Assembly: GCF_017355885.1 (NCBI RefSeq)
Contig: NZ_JAFEUU010000004.1
Span: 62,001-126,000 of the forward strand
Direction: 5' to 3'
Length of the DNA stretch: 64,000 bases
Source of the DNA: Sabulicella rubraurantiaca
GTDB lineage: Bacteria; Pseudomonadota; Alphaproteobacteria; Acetobacterales; Acetobacteraceae
The position numbers and the translations under genes were made by a program. The notes below the pieces were generated by a model that was given only the letters and a program-made list of their open reading frames with translations, did not search any database and had not been told where the DNA came from. This document shows, piece after piece, positions 1 to 9,030 of this stretch (positions are counted from its first letter, which is position 1; each line of letters starts with the position of its first letter).

Positions 1-389
1 TCTACGCCTATTCGTCCGACGACGGCCTGTATCAGCTCTGGTACACCATGGTGTTCCGGGAAGACTGGGCGCGCGAGGACCCGGACAGCGCCGGGGCCGC
101 ATATCGCGCGGTGGCGGACGCCATGACTTGGGTGAATGCGAACCGGGACGAGGCAGTCCAGCTTGCCGCACGCACCTTCCGGACACCGGTCAACGACATG
201 CGCGTGCAGATGGCGGGAAACACCTACCTTCTCGACACGAAGCGCGAGCATCCCGTGCGGATCAAGCAGGTCGCGGCCTGGGCGAAGGATCGAGGGCTGC
301 TCAACGCCGACAATACGGACCGGCTGGTCGATGACTACTACTACCCCGAGATTGCGCGGCGATACGCACCACAGCTGACGGATTTCTGA
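1..389 (+). CDS. ABC transporter substrate-binding protein, NitT/TauT type (C-terminal part)
   Basis: Open from the left edge (frame starting at base 3) to the TGA at 387-389, so the N-terminus and signal peptide lie outside the window. The visible ~129 residues resemble the C-terminal helical lobe of SsuA/NMT1-like periplasmic binding proteins, ending in a YYYPEIARRYAP-like segment. The ATPase gene starts five bases later and two permease genes follow, so it should be the ligand receptor of this importer. The ligand cannot be told from this fragment. Family is inferred mainly from context. Confidence 0.75.
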   Translation, partial: YAYSSDDGLYQLWYTMVFREDWAREDPDSAGAAYRAVADAMTWVNANRDEAVQLAARTFRTPVNDMRVQMAGNTYLLDTKREHPVRIKQVAAWAKDRGLLNADNTDRLVDDYYYPEIARRYAPQLTDF

Positions 390-394
390 GCGGC

Positions 395-1183
395 ATGAGC
401 TTGATCCGCTTTGCCGGCGTCGACTTCCATTACGGTCCGGCGGGACCTTCAGCTTCCGCCATCCTGAAGGGTTTCGACCTCGAGATCGCGCGGGGCGAGT
501 TCTACGTCCTTCTTGGTCCGTCGGGATGCGGCAAGACGACGGCGCTGAACCTCCTCGCGGGATTCGAGAGGCCGAATGCGGGCACTCTCATCATGGACGG
601 CCGGCCCATTGGCGCGCCCGGGATGGACCGCGTCGTGATCTTTCAGGGCGATGACAGCCTCTATCCCTGGTTGACGGCGCAGGAGAATGTTGAGTTTCCG
701 CTGCGCATGACCGGCATCAGCGCGGGCGAGAGGCGGAGGCGGGCCAAGCTCTGGCTCTCCCGGGTCGGGCTGGCGAACCATGGGCAGAAGTTTCCGCACC
801 AGCTGTCGGGCGGCATGAAGCAGCGCATCCAGATCGCGCGTGCCCTGGTCTGCGATGCGCCCGTCCTGCTGATGGATGAGCCCTTCGGGGCGCTTGATGC
901 CCAGACGCGGACGATCCTTCAGGACGAGCTTGTCGCGATCTGCAGCGGCTCCGGCGCGACCGTCTTGTTCATCACGCATGACATCGCGGAGGCCATCATC
1001 CTGGCCGACCGCATCGGTGTCATGCGCGCGGGCCCAGGCAGCGCCATCAAGGACGAGTTCGCGCTTGATCTCCCTCGCCCGCGCAACCGCGGCAGCGTTG
1101 AGTTCGCCGCAGCCTATGACCGCATCCAGCGTGTGCTGGGTGAGGAGGTGAGGAAGGTCGTCTCCCGGGAGGCGGCAGCGTGA
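395..1183 (+). CDS. ABC transporter ATP-binding protein (SsuB/TauB-like)
   Basis: 262-residue nucleotide-binding subunit that would power the importer from the cytoplasmic face. Visible motifs: Walker A GPSGCGKTT near residue 43, Q-loop in VIFQGDD, signature LSGGMKQR, Walker B LLMDEPFGALD and H-loop FITHD. This set and length match nitrate/sulfonate/taurine-type ATPases. The ATG at 395 lies five bases after the binding-protein stop. The 3' end overlaps the next gene by four bases (GTGA), indicating translational coupling. Substrate unknown. Confidence 0.93.
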   Translation: MSLIRFAGVDFHYGPAGPSASAILKGFDLEIARGEFYVLLGPSGCGKTTALNLLAGFERPNAGTLIMDGRPIGAPGMDRVVIFQGDDSLYPWLTAQENVEFPLRMTGISAGERRRRAKLWLSRVGLANHGQKFPHQLSGGMKQRIQIARALVCDAPVLLMDEPFGALDAQTRTILQDELVAICSGSGATVLFITHDIAEAIILADRIGVMRAGPGSAIKDEFALDLPRPRNRGSVEFAAAYDRIQRVLGEEVRKVVSREAAA

Positions 1184-1953
1184 GCAGTGCAGGCCATTAT
1201 CTTTCCTGGCTTGCCCTGCGCGTTCTCCCCTTCATCGGCCTGATCTTCCTTTGGGACGCTGCGGCGAGAGCATTCGACGTGCCCGTGCTGTTTCCCACGC
1301 CCCTCGCGACCTGGGATAAGGCAGTGCAGCTTGTTGGCGAGGGACAGCTGCAAAGCGACATCGCCATCAGCCTCTGGCGCATCGGGGTCGGATTTGCCGT
1401 CGGCTGTGTCCTCGGAACGGTCCTGGGCCTGATGATGGGATTGTCGCGCCCTGTCGCCGATATCCTCGGCCCCTTCGTCCACACGCTGCGCTTCATCGGA
1501 CCGATCGCCTGGATCTCGGCGGTGATGATCTGGTTCGGACTGGGCGAGACCTCGAAGATCGTCCTGATCGTCTACACCACGACCTTCGTCGTGCTTGTCA
1601 GCGCCATGATCGGCGTGATGACCATCCATCCCAACAAGCTGCGCGCGGCCCGTGTCTTCGGTGCGCGTGGCTGGCGGCTGTTCCTCTATGTCACCTTTCC
1701 CGCGACGCTTCCGCACATCCTCTCCGGCGCACGGCTCGCGATGATGAACTCTTTCATGACCATCATCGCGGCCGAGATGGTCGCGGCCCGCGAGGGTCTC
1801 GGGTTTCTGATCTTCAACTCGCGCCAGTGGATGGAGGTGGACGCGATCTTCGTCGGCATGATCGCGCTCGGCCTTCTGGGGCTCATGGCGGACATGCTGA
1901 TGGTCCTGCTCACCGGCCTCCTGTTCCGCCGCTTCAGGCCGCTCTCGCCTTGA
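1180..1953 (+). CDS. ABC transporter permease (first of two)
   Basis: 257-residue inner-membrane permease with about six hydrophobic segments and an EAA-type cytoplasmic loop (ARVFGARGWRLF...P) that docks on the ATPase. It belongs to the SsuC/TauC-like BPD_transp_1 family. The start is GTG at 1180 overlapping the ATPase stop codon. An adjacent homologous permease suggests a heterodimeric channel rather than the usual homodimer. Confidence 0.9.
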   Translation: MSSAGHYLSWLALRVLPFIGLIFLWDAAARAFDVPVLFPTPLATWDKAVQLVGEGQLQSDIAISLWRIGVGFAVGCVLGTVLGLMMGLSRPVADILGPFVHTLRFIGPIAWISAVMIWFGLGETSKIVLIVYTTTFVVLVSAMIGVMTIHPNKLRAARVFGARGWRLFLYVTFPATLPHILSGARLAMMNSFMTIIAAEMVAAREGLGFLIFNSRQWMEVDAIFVGMIALGLLGLMADMLMVLLTGLLFRRFRPLSP

Positions 1954-2714
1954 ACGCCGCGGTCCGGCAATCGCTGCTCCGCAGCGCACTGGCCGTGATC
2001 GGCTTCCTGGCGATCTGGGAGGTCGCGGGACGGACCGTCTTCATTCCCGCCGTTCTGCCGGCACCCAGCGTGATCCTCGGCGAAGCATGGTCGCGCGCGG
2101 CGTCGGGGCTGCTGGGCGTAGACGTCGCGATGAGTGCCTCCCGGATCATCGTCGGCTTCCTGGCCGGAAGCCTGCTCGGGGCCGGGCTGGGCCTGCTGTT
2201 CGGGGCCGTCGAACCGGTTCGCCGAGCCTTCGAGCCCATCGTGCAGTTCTTCCGCTTCATCCCCCCCATTGCATGGCTCACGCCGGTCCTCATCTGGTTC
2301 GGCATCGGGGAGATGGGGAAGTGGGTGCTCATCACCTACACCACGACCTTCATGGTGTTGTTGAACACGCTGGCCGGCTTTGCGGAGCCGCAACGCGACC
2401 GCATGCGCGCCGCTCGGGTGTTCGGAGCCGGCCCCTGGCGCGCCTTCTGGCATGTGCGGCTGCCTGCGACCGTGCCCTGGATCCTCGCCGGCATGCGCAT
2501 CGGCATGGGGAATTCCTTTCAGACCCTGATCGTCGCGGAGATGCTCGCGTCGAACGAAGGGCTGGGTCACCTCATCCTGAACAGCCGGATCCAGCTCTCG
2601 ACCGAGCGGATGTTCGTGGGCATTCTTGGGATCGCTGTTCTGGGTATCGCTGCGGATCTTGGCTTCCGCGCTCTCACCCGCCGCCTGTTCAGCCGCCATC
2701 GCCTCGGTTGGTAG
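1950..2714 (+). CDS. ABC transporter permease (second of two)
   Basis: 254-residue permease homologous to its upstream neighbour, sharing the WFGxGE and ARVFGAGPWRAF...PATVPWI (EAA loop) signatures. I place the start at TTG 1950, which overlaps the preceding TGA as TTGA. An ATG further upstream (1827) would add 41 residues of arginine/proline-rich sequence that are only an out-of-frame reading of the previous gene. Last gene of the transporter operon; the convergent amidase ends 78 bases away. Confidence 0.9.
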   Translation: MNAAVRQSLLRSALAVIGFLAIWEVAGRTVFIPAVLPAPSVILGEAWSRAASGLLGVDVAMSASRIIVGFLAGSLLGAGLGLLFGAVEPVRRAFEPIVQFFRFIPPIAWLTPVLIWFGIGEMGKWVLITYTTTFMVLLNTLAGFAEPQRDRMRAARVFGAGPWRAFWHVRLPATVPWILAGMRIGMGNSFQTLIVAEMLASNEGLGHLILNSRIQLSTERMFVGILGIAVLGIAADLGFRALTRRLFSRHRLGW

Positions 2715-2792
2715 CAGTCAGGGACGAGCGCGGGGGATGATGTCCAGTTCACGGCGCCACCCATTCGGGCACCCAGCTAGCCGGAGCAGCCT

Positions 2793-4268
2793 TCAGGTCT
2801 CCAACGGCGGGACCGTGCCCGGCTTCGGGTCCACCGGCACCAATCGGTGGAGACCAGCCGCCTCCTCAAACAAGGCTGCGGCCTGCAGCGCCACATCCTC
2901 GCGACGTGGGGGAGCCGCGATCTGCAGCCCAATGGGACGTCCGTAGCGATCGAACCCACAGGGCACGGCGACCGCAGGGCAACCAGCCAGGGTAATCGCC
3001 GCGTTGAGCATGGACCCAGCCACGTAATGTTCCAGCTTCACGCCCGCGATGCTGACCGGGTTGCGCAGCATCACATCGAACGCGGGCGTTGGGGCGCCAG
3101 CGGTGACAAACACATCGTATTTCGCGAAGAGCGCAGCCATGCGCCGGTAGAAGGCGGCACGCTCGCGGTCGGCCCAGGCGAGGCGACTCGGCGTTGCCGA
3201 AAGGCCGCGCTCCGTATTCCAGATGATGTCCGGCTTGAGCATGTCACGCTTGGTGAGAATCTGCTCTTCGCGATCCACGACGAAAGCTTGGCTGCGCAGG
3301 ACAAGAAAGGCCTCGGCCAGATCCCCTAGATCGGGCGCGAATTCTTCCACCGTGCAGCCAAGTGCCTCGAAGCGCCGGACCTCGCGTGCGCAAATCTCGC
3401 GCGTCTCGCGATCCACCGGGAGTTGGCCGTTGAAGTCGGCTGTGAAGGCGACGCGGCGCGGGCGATGTCGCCCGGCCTCGGCGACGACCTGGGCGTAGGG
3501 GACCGCAGGCGCATCATAGGTGAGCGGATCGAGCGGACACCAGCCTGCCATGGTGTCGAGAAACAACGCGACATCGGCGACGGTCCGCGCCATCGGCCCC
3601 TGTACGGAAAGCGGCGAGAAGAGGTTATTTGGGGTCCCACGCGTCACGCGCCCCGGCGAGGGCCGCAGCCCGACGACGGAGCAATAGGTTCCGGGCCGAC
3701 GCAGGCTGCCGGCATGGTCCGTCCCCTGAGCGAGCCAGGCCTCTCCCGTAGCGACCGAGACGGCGCCGCCGCCCGTGCTGCCGGCGCAGGTGAGCGAAGT
3801 GTTCCAGGGGTTGCGCGTGCGGCCGAAGACCTCATTGAAGGTCGAGCCGCCAGCGCCGAATTCCGGCGTGTTCGACTTGGCGATCACGATACCGCCGCGC
3901 GCTTCGATCCGCTTCACGACCGGGTGCGAGTCTGTCGGCACGTGATCCTTGAAGATGGGCGACCCGTATGTGGTGCGCACCCCCGCGACGTCCGTCAGAT
4001 CCTTGATAGTCACGGGCAGGCCGCCGAGCCAACCCGGCGCGTCTTCGGGCTCCTTCCTCTCCCCGGCCATCAGGCGCTTCGCATGGTCGCGTGCGCGGTC
4101 GAGGCAGAGCGTGGGGAGTGCGTTCACCGCCGGCTCCACTTCCGCGATACGGGCAGCTGCCGCCTCGATCAGGTCGAGAGGTGAGATTTCCCCGCGTCGC
4201 AGCAGCGCGACGGCCTCTGTCGCTGTAAGGCGGATCAAATCGGAGTGCATTCCTTGTGAGCCTCCCAT
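2793..4268 (-). CDS. Amidase (amidase signature family)
   Basis: 491-residue amidase-signature hydrolase, normal length for the family, cleaving a carboxamide bond of unknown substrate. The Ser-cisSer-Lys triad is readable: Lys89 in LPVTIKD, cis-Ser164 in AGSTGGG and nucleophile Ser188 in GTDHAGSLRRP. The nucleophile region is slightly divergent (HAGS instead of TGGS). A second start, Met7 at 4250, is equally possible. It converges on the ABC importer, and the two may act on the same nitrogenous compound (inference). No signal peptide seen, so probably cytoplasmic. Confidence 0.92.
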   Translation of the reverse strand: MGGSQGMHSDLIRLTATEAVALLRRGEISPLDLIEAAAARIAEVEPAVNALPTLCLDRARDHAKRLMAGERKEPEDAPGWLGGLPVTIKDLTDVAGVRTTYGSPIFKDHVPTDSHPVVKRIEARGGIVIAKSNTPEFGAGGSTFNEVFGRTRNPWNTSLTCAGSTGGGAVSVATGEAWLAQGTDHAGSLRRPGTYCSVVGLRPSPGRVTRGTPNNLFSPLSVQGPMARTVADVALFLDTMAGWCPLDPLTYDAPAVPYAQVVAEAGRHRPRRVAFTADFNGQLPVDRETREICAREVRRFEALGCTVEEFAPDLGDLAEAFLVLRSQAFVVDREEQILTKRDMLKPDIIWNTERGLSATPSRLAWADRERAAFYRRMAALFAKYDVFVTAGAPTPAFDVMLRNPVSIAGVKLEHYVAGSMLNAAITLAGCPAVAVPCGFDRYGRPIGLQIAAPPRREDVALQAAALFEEAAGLHRLVPVDPKPGTVPPLET

Positions 4269-4617
4269 GAAGACCGGAGGCCCATTCGCCCCTCAGTGAT
4301 CTTTGCCCGTAGCCTGGGCCATGGAAGCATGGTTTCCCCCGGGCGGCGAGATTGGGTGAGCCTTTCGCTGCCTGCGGCGTGCATCGCTCGGCAGCCGGCT
4401 CCCTTTCGGCGAGGCGCTGCACCCTCAAGCTTGCTTGAACGACCCTAACCCATGCACCGGCACTCCGGCATTGGATCCGCAGTTGGCAGGCGAGCGGCCG
4501 CTGACCCCGGCAAGACCATGAATTTCCATCGGGCAAAGTCCGCGCTACGGAGGAATCCGGATTTCATCCAGGGGGCCGATAGGCATCTTGCGGCCCACTG
4601 CAATTTTCTGGTGATCC
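4269..4617. other. Intergenic region upstream of the amidase
   Basis: About 350 bases between the amidase start and a tiny plus-strand frame. Short frames cross it, but none shows family-like sequence or a good ribosome binding site. It presumably holds the amidase promoter; I could not pick out convincing -35/-10 elements. Confidence 0.4.
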
Positions 4618-4740
4618 ATGTCCGAGCAAGAGCTTATCTCTTCCGCCTTCTACATCGCCGCCTTCGTGCTCGGCGTCTGGCTCTACCGGATCATTTCCGA
4701 GGAGCTGAGGGCACGTGCCGGGAGAGGTCCACATGACTAA
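4618..4740 (+). CDS. Possible 40-residue single-pass membrane protein
   Basis: An ATG at 4618 opens 40 codons ending in TAA at 4738-4740. The product reads as a short polar N-terminus (MSEQELISS), one hydrophobic segment (AFYIAAFVLGVWLYRII) and a charged C-terminus (SEELRARAGRGPHD). That is the layout of a small inner-membrane protein with the positive end in the cytoplasm. The ribosome binding site is weak (GGTGAT just upstream). I do not recognise a family. It sits alone in a 720-base gap, so it could also be chance. Confidence 0.4.
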   Translation: MSEQELISSAFYIAAFVLGVWLYRIISEELRARAGRGPHD

Positions 4741-4988
4741 GACCTTCCAAGCCTTTAGCTGAGCTTGCTGCGCCAAACACACTGAATGGAGAGGCGGGGC
4801 GAATCCATTCCCAAGGAACATTGGTTCGCCGCCAGCTCCCCCTTCGTCCTCCTCCGCACGGGTGCCTTGCGTTGGGCCGCTCCATGCTGGCTCAATCCGC
4901 CGCACACTTCGAAACGGACAGCGTGTTGTCGAAACCGGCCCCCGGTGCAAGCATCGGCCAGCACAAGGGCAGGGAGACATCAGGTCAG
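4741..4988. other. Intergenic leader upstream of the M20 amidohydrolase gene
   Basis: About 250 bases. A frame continues in from 4821 in phase with the M20 gene, but its residues do not look like a protein domain or signal peptide, so I treat it as leader. A GGGAGA element precedes the chosen start at 4989. Nothing else is recognisable. Confidence 0.4.
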
Positions 4989-6383
4989 ATGCAGCCATCC
5001 CGGGAGGGCGCGATCGCGCGCGCCGAAGACTGCTTCGATAGCGGCCGCTACCTCGAAGCCCTGCGCCGGCTGGTGGCCGTTCCCACCGAGAGCCAGATGC
5101 CAGACTCCCAGCCCGCGCTGCGCCGCTATTGCAGCGAAACCATTCCCGAGCTGGTGCAGGGAATGGGCTTCGAGGGCGTAGTCGTCGAGAACCCCATCCC
5201 CCGCTTCGGCCCGGTCTATGTCGGCACGCGCACCGAGGACCCCGCGTTTCCCACCGTGATGATCTATGGCCATGGCGACGTGGTGCGCGGCCTGGCCGGG
5301 AAGTGGGCCGGTGGGCTCGATCCCTTCGCCGTCACCGTCCAGGGCGACAAGTGGTATGGCCGGGGCACGGTGGACAACAAGGGTCAGCACCTCATCGCCA
5401 TTGAGGCGCTCCGCGCCGTCCTGGCCGAGCGTGGGCGGCTCGGGTTCAACGCCAAGCTTCTGATCGAGACCGGCGAGGAACAGGGCTCGCCCGGGCTGCG
5501 CGACCTCCTCATCCAGCAGCGCGACGCGCTTGCCGGGGACGTGTTCATCGGCCTCGACGGGCCGCGCCAGACCACCTTCATGCCCGAGATCAAGCTCGGC
5601 TCGCGCGGCGGCATCGCCTTTGACCTCGTGGTGCATCTGCGCGATCAGGCACACCATTCAGGCCACTGGGGCGGCGTGCTGCGTGACCCCGGCTTCGTCC
5701 TGGCCCATGCGCTGTCCAGCATCGTGACGCAGGATGGCAAGATTCTGGTGGAGGGCTGGACACCCAGGGCGGTCCCCTCGAGCGTGCGCCAAGCTATCGC
5801 AGGGCTGGTCTTCGAGGATATTCCCGGCTTGCCCGAGGAGGACCCGAGCTGGGGCGAGCCCGGCCTAACCAAGGCCGAGAAGATCTTCGGCTGGACCAGC
5901 GTCATCGTGCTGGCGCAGATCACGGGCCACCCCGACGCGCCCACCAACGCCGTGCAGGGCGAGGCGCGCGCGCGGCTGCAGATCCGCCACACTGCCGATG
6001 TGCCCGCGAAGGATTTCGTGCCGGCGCTGCGCGCCCATCTGGATTCGCGCGGCTTCGAGGCGGTGCAGATCATTCCCGTCACGGAGCGCGACGTCTTCGG
6101 CGCCGCCCGCACCGACCCGCACAATCCTTGGGTCGGCATCGTGGCCGACAGCATGACGCGCACCGCGGGTCGTGCGCCTAACATCGTGCCCAACTCCTCG
6201 GGCTCCAACCCTTCGGACATGTTCATCGAGGAACTCGGCATGCCCGTGCTCTGGATTCCCAACTCCTATGCCGGCTGCAACCAGCACGGGCCAGACGAGC
6301 ACGCGCTTGCACCGCTTCTGCGCGAGGGGCTGCGGCTGATGGCAGGGATCTGGTGGGACATTGGTGAAGGCGGGCGCGGATAG
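4989..6383 (+). CDS. M20-family metallopeptidase/amidohydrolase
   Basis: 464-residue zinc-dependent hydrolase of the ArgE/DapE/carnosinase (M20) superfamily, acting on peptide or acyl-amino-acid bonds. Metal-site motifs are readable: His95 and Asp97 in YGHGDVV, Asp129 in RGTVDNKGQ, the general base and ligand Glu163-Glu164 in ETGEEQG, and a C-terminal His in NQHGPDEH. The ATG at 4989 is preferred over 4821 because a GGGAGA site precedes it and conserved sequence begins there. Lacks a signal peptide. Followed by a peptide ABC importer, which suggests it processes imported peptides. Confidence 0.9.
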   Translation: MQPSREGAIARAEDCFDSGRYLEALRRLVAVPTESQMPDSQPALRRYCSETIPELVQGMGFEGVVVENPIPRFGPVYVGTRTEDPAFPTVMIYGHGDVVRGLAGKWAGGLDPFAVTVQGDKWYGRGTVDNKGQHLIAIEALRAVLAERGRLGFNAKLLIETGEEQGSPGLRDLLIQQRDALAGDVFIGLDGPRQTTFMPEIKLGSRGGIAFDLVVHLRDQAHHSGHWGGVLRDPGFVLAHALSSIVTQDGKILVEGWTPRAVPSSVRQAIAGLVFEDIPGLPEEDPSWGEPGLTKAEKIFGWTSVIVLAQITGHPDAPTNAVQGEARARLQIRHTADVPAKDFVPALRAHLDSRGFEAVQIIPVTERDVFGAARTDPHNPWVGIVADSMTRTAGRAPNIVPNSSGSNPSDMFIEELGMPVLWIPNSYAGCNQHGPDEHALAPLLREGLRLMAGIWWDIGEGGRG

Positions 6384-6587
6384 GCGCGCCAGCCGGACAT
6401 CTCGTGCAGGGGAAAAGATTTCCGCAGGAAGTGTTTGCGGCTGAAGGTCGCCTTCGGCAAACTCGACGCAATGGCGAACCGGGTGGCCATGGTGCCGCAC
6501 CAGCTGGGACAGGGCGGAATGGGCCGAATGAAGAATGATGCTGTGGGCCGCCCTTCCGTCGTCACGACAATCAAGGAGGCGCCAAGC

Positions 6588-8108
6588 ATGAGAAGACTGC
6601 TCCTGGCGGCTGTGGCCATGGCTGCGGCGCTGACCACCGGCATGCCCCCAGTGATGGCGCAACCCGCGCAGAACACCATCCGCTGGTTCTCCGACACTGA
6701 GCCCGCGAACCTCTCCCCCTACTTCAACTCGACGCGCGAGGGGGTGATCTTCGGTTTCCACGTCTGGGACGCGCCGCTCTACCGCAACCTGCAGACCGGC
6801 GAGTACGAGATGCACCTCGCGGAATCAGTTCGCGTCGTCGACGACACCACGATCGAGCTTCGCATCCGCGAGGGCATCGTCGCCCATAATGGCGACACGG
6901 TGGATGCGCGCGACGTGGTGGCGACGGTCGAGTTCGCGCTGAACCCTGCCAGCCAGCTCACCAATCTCGGCCGTACCCGCTGGCTGTCGGGCGCGGAACT
7001 GGTGGATGACCGCACCGTGCGCCTGCGTACCCCGGCCCCCTTTGGACCGTGGCAGGAATATCTGACCACGCTGCTGATCATTCCGCGCGCATCGCTGGCA
7101 GGCGGCCGTGACGGAATGGGTCGTAACCCGATTGGCACCGGGCCGTACCGGGTCACGGAAGTCAGCCCTGGCCAGCGCATCGTCTTCGAACGCTTCGACC
7201 GCTATTTCGGCGGCGCCAAGGGCCGGCCTGAGGTAGAGAAGCTGATCTTCCGTCGCGTGCCCGAGGCCAATACCCGCGTGGCCGAGCTGCTGACTGGCGG
7301 CGTGGACTGGATCTGGCGCGTCACCCCCGACCAGGCGCGCAACATCCAGCGTCGGCGGGGCGTAACCGTTGCTTCCGGCGGGACGGTGCGCTTCCACTAC
7401 CTGCAGATGGACGCGGCCGGCCGCACCGGCACCGAGGACAATCCCTTCCGCGACCTGCGCGTGCGCCGCGCGGTGAACCACGCCATCGACCGCGCCGGCA
7501 TCATCCGCAACCTGGTGGGTGAAGGCGCCGACCTGCTGCAAACCCCCTGCCACCCCGATCAGTTCGGCTGCGTGCAGGAAGGCATCACCCGGTACGACTA
7601 CAACCCCGCCCGCGCCCGTGAATTGCTGGCCGAGGCTGGCTATCCCAATGGCTTCACGGTGAACATGGGCGGCTACCGCGAACGCCCCTGGGCCGAGGCG
7701 ATCATCGGCAATCTGCGCGCTGTCGGCATCACGGCGAACCTGCAATGGGCGCAGTACGACGCCTACCAGCGCGCCACGCGCGAGGGGCAGATGCGGCTTG
7801 CCTACGGCTCGTGGGGCTCGACCTCGCTCTTCGACATCGCGAACTCCACCTCCTACTTCTTCCGTGGCTCGCCCGACGACCTGACACGGGATCCGGAGGT
7901 GATGGCGCTGCTCGAACGCGGCGACAACACTACCGACCCTGCGGCGCGCCGCGAGGCATATGCGGCGGCCATTCGCCGGATCACGGAGCAGGCCTACTGG
8001 GCGCCGCTCTGGACCTTCCCGCTGACCTACGCCCACAATGCGCAGCTGCACTTCACCCCGACGGCGGACGAGGTGCCCCGCTTCTATCGGTCGCGCTGGA
8101 ACCGCTGA
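6588..8108 (+). CDS. Peptide-type ABC transporter substrate-binding protein (family 5)
   Basis: 506-residue DppA/OppA-like periplasmic receptor. A signal peptide is evident (MRRLLLAAVAMAAALTTG, cut near PVMAQ), followed by the family 5 opening NTIRWFSDTEPANLSPYF. The start at 6588 is fixed by an AAGGAGG element at 6573-6579; the frame is open further upstream without protein-like content. The permease gene begins three bases after its stop. Ligand may be a dipeptide, oligopeptide or related compound. Confidence 0.93.
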   Translation: MRRLLLAAVAMAAALTTGMPPVMAQPAQNTIRWFSDTEPANLSPYFNSTREGVIFGFHVWDAPLYRNLQTGEYEMHLAESVRVVDDTTIELRIREGIVAHNGDTVDARDVVATVEFALNPASQLTNLGRTRWLSGAELVDDRTVRLRTPAPFGPWQEYLTTLLIIPRASLAGGRDGMGRNPIGTGPYRVTEVSPGQRIVFERFDRYFGGAKGRPEVEKLIFRRVPEANTRVAELLTGGVDWIWRVTPDQARNIQRRRGVTVASGGTVRFHYLQMDAAGRTGTEDNPFRDLRVRRAVNHAIDRAGIIRNLVGEGADLLQTPCHPDQFGCVQEGITRYDYNPARARELLAEAGYPNGFTVNMGGYRERPWAEAIIGNLRAVGITANLQWAQYDAYQRATREGQMRLAYGSWGSTSLFDIANSTSYFFRGSPDDLTRDPEVMALLERGDNTTDPAARREAYAAAIRRITEQAYWAPLWTFPLTYAHNAQLHFTPTADEVPRFYRSRWNR

Positions 8109-8111
8109 TCC

Positions 8112-9029
8112 ATGCTGCGCTTCACGCTTCGGCGGCTGGTCCTGGCGGCATTGGTCGGCATCGCCGTCTCCTTCATCGCCTTCATGCTGCTGCGGGTCTC
8201 GGGCGACCTCGCCATCGCGCTTGCCGGCGAGGATGCGAGCCCGGCGGATGTCGAGCGCATCCGCCAGGAATACGGCCTCAACCGCCCCATCATCGTGCAA
8301 TACGGGGAGTGGCTGTGGCGGGCCCTACGGGGTGACCTGGGACGCTCGCTCTTCTATCCGGAGAGCGTGGCGAACCTGATCCTCACGCGGCTTCCCGTCA
8401 CATTGTCGCTGGCGGGGATGGGGCTCGTGGTCGCGATCGTCATTGCGCTTCCACTCGGCATTGTCGCGGCGCTGCGGCGCAACACCTGGGTGGACCGGAC
8501 GGCGCTGGGCATCGCCGTCATCGGGCAGGCCATGCCGAATTTCTGGTTCGGCCTGCTCATGATCTTTGTGTTCGGCCTCGCACTCGGCTGGCTGCCCATC
8601 TCGGGCTCGGACAGCTTCGCCCATTTCATCATGCCGGCCATCACGCTGGGCTGGTTCTCGGCACCGGTCCTGATGCGCCTGACGCGCGGTGGCATGGTGG
8701 AGGTGATGACCTCGGACTACATCCGCACGGCGCATGCCAAGGGCCTGCCCGCTCGGGTCGTGGTGCTGAAGCACGCGCTGCGCAACGCCATCGTGCCAGT
8801 GGTGGCACTGTGCTCCGTGCAGTTCGGCAACATGCTTTCGGGCTCAGTCGTCATCGAGACAGTCTTCGCGTTGCAGGGGATCGGCTATCTGGCCTGGGAG
8901 GCGATCTCCCGCCGCGACTTCCCTGTGGTCCAGGGCATCCTCCTCCTGGTGGCGCTGTTCTACGTGGTCCTGACGCTGTTGGCGGACATCGCCAATGCCT
9001 GGCTCGACCCTCGGATCCGGCGAGGCTGA
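8112..9029 (+). CDS. Peptide-type ABC transporter permease (DppB-like)
   Basis: 305-residue inner-membrane permease of the DppB/OppB class. It has the N-terminal LRRLVLAALVGIAVSFIAFMLLR helix, the long periplasmic loop including DVERIRQEYGLNRP, and the C-terminal permease domain with the EAA-loop segment RTAHAKGLP. One base separates it from dppC, so the two form one channel. Membership of the importer operon is clear; substrate is not. Confidence 0.93.
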   Translation: MLRFTLRRLVLAALVGIAVSFIAFMLLRVSGDLAIALAGEDASPADVERIRQEYGLNRPIIVQYGEWLWRALRGDLGRSLFYPESVANLILTRLPVTLSLAGMGLVVAIVIALPLGIVAALRRNTWVDRTALGIAVIGQAMPNFWFGLLMIFVFGLALGWLPISGSDSFAHFIMPAITLGWFSAPVLMRLTRGGMVEVMTSDYIRTAHAKGLPARVVVLKHALRNAIVPVVALCSVQFGNMLSGSVVIETVFALQGIGYLAWEAISRRDFPVVQGILLLVALFYVVLTLLADIANAWLDPRIRRG

Positions 9030-9030
9030 C

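Noticed and set aside
1827-1949. N-terminal extension of the second ABC permease
   Set aside because: The extra 41 residues are an out-of-frame reading of the upstream permease; TTG 1950 gives the normal length and TTGA coupling.
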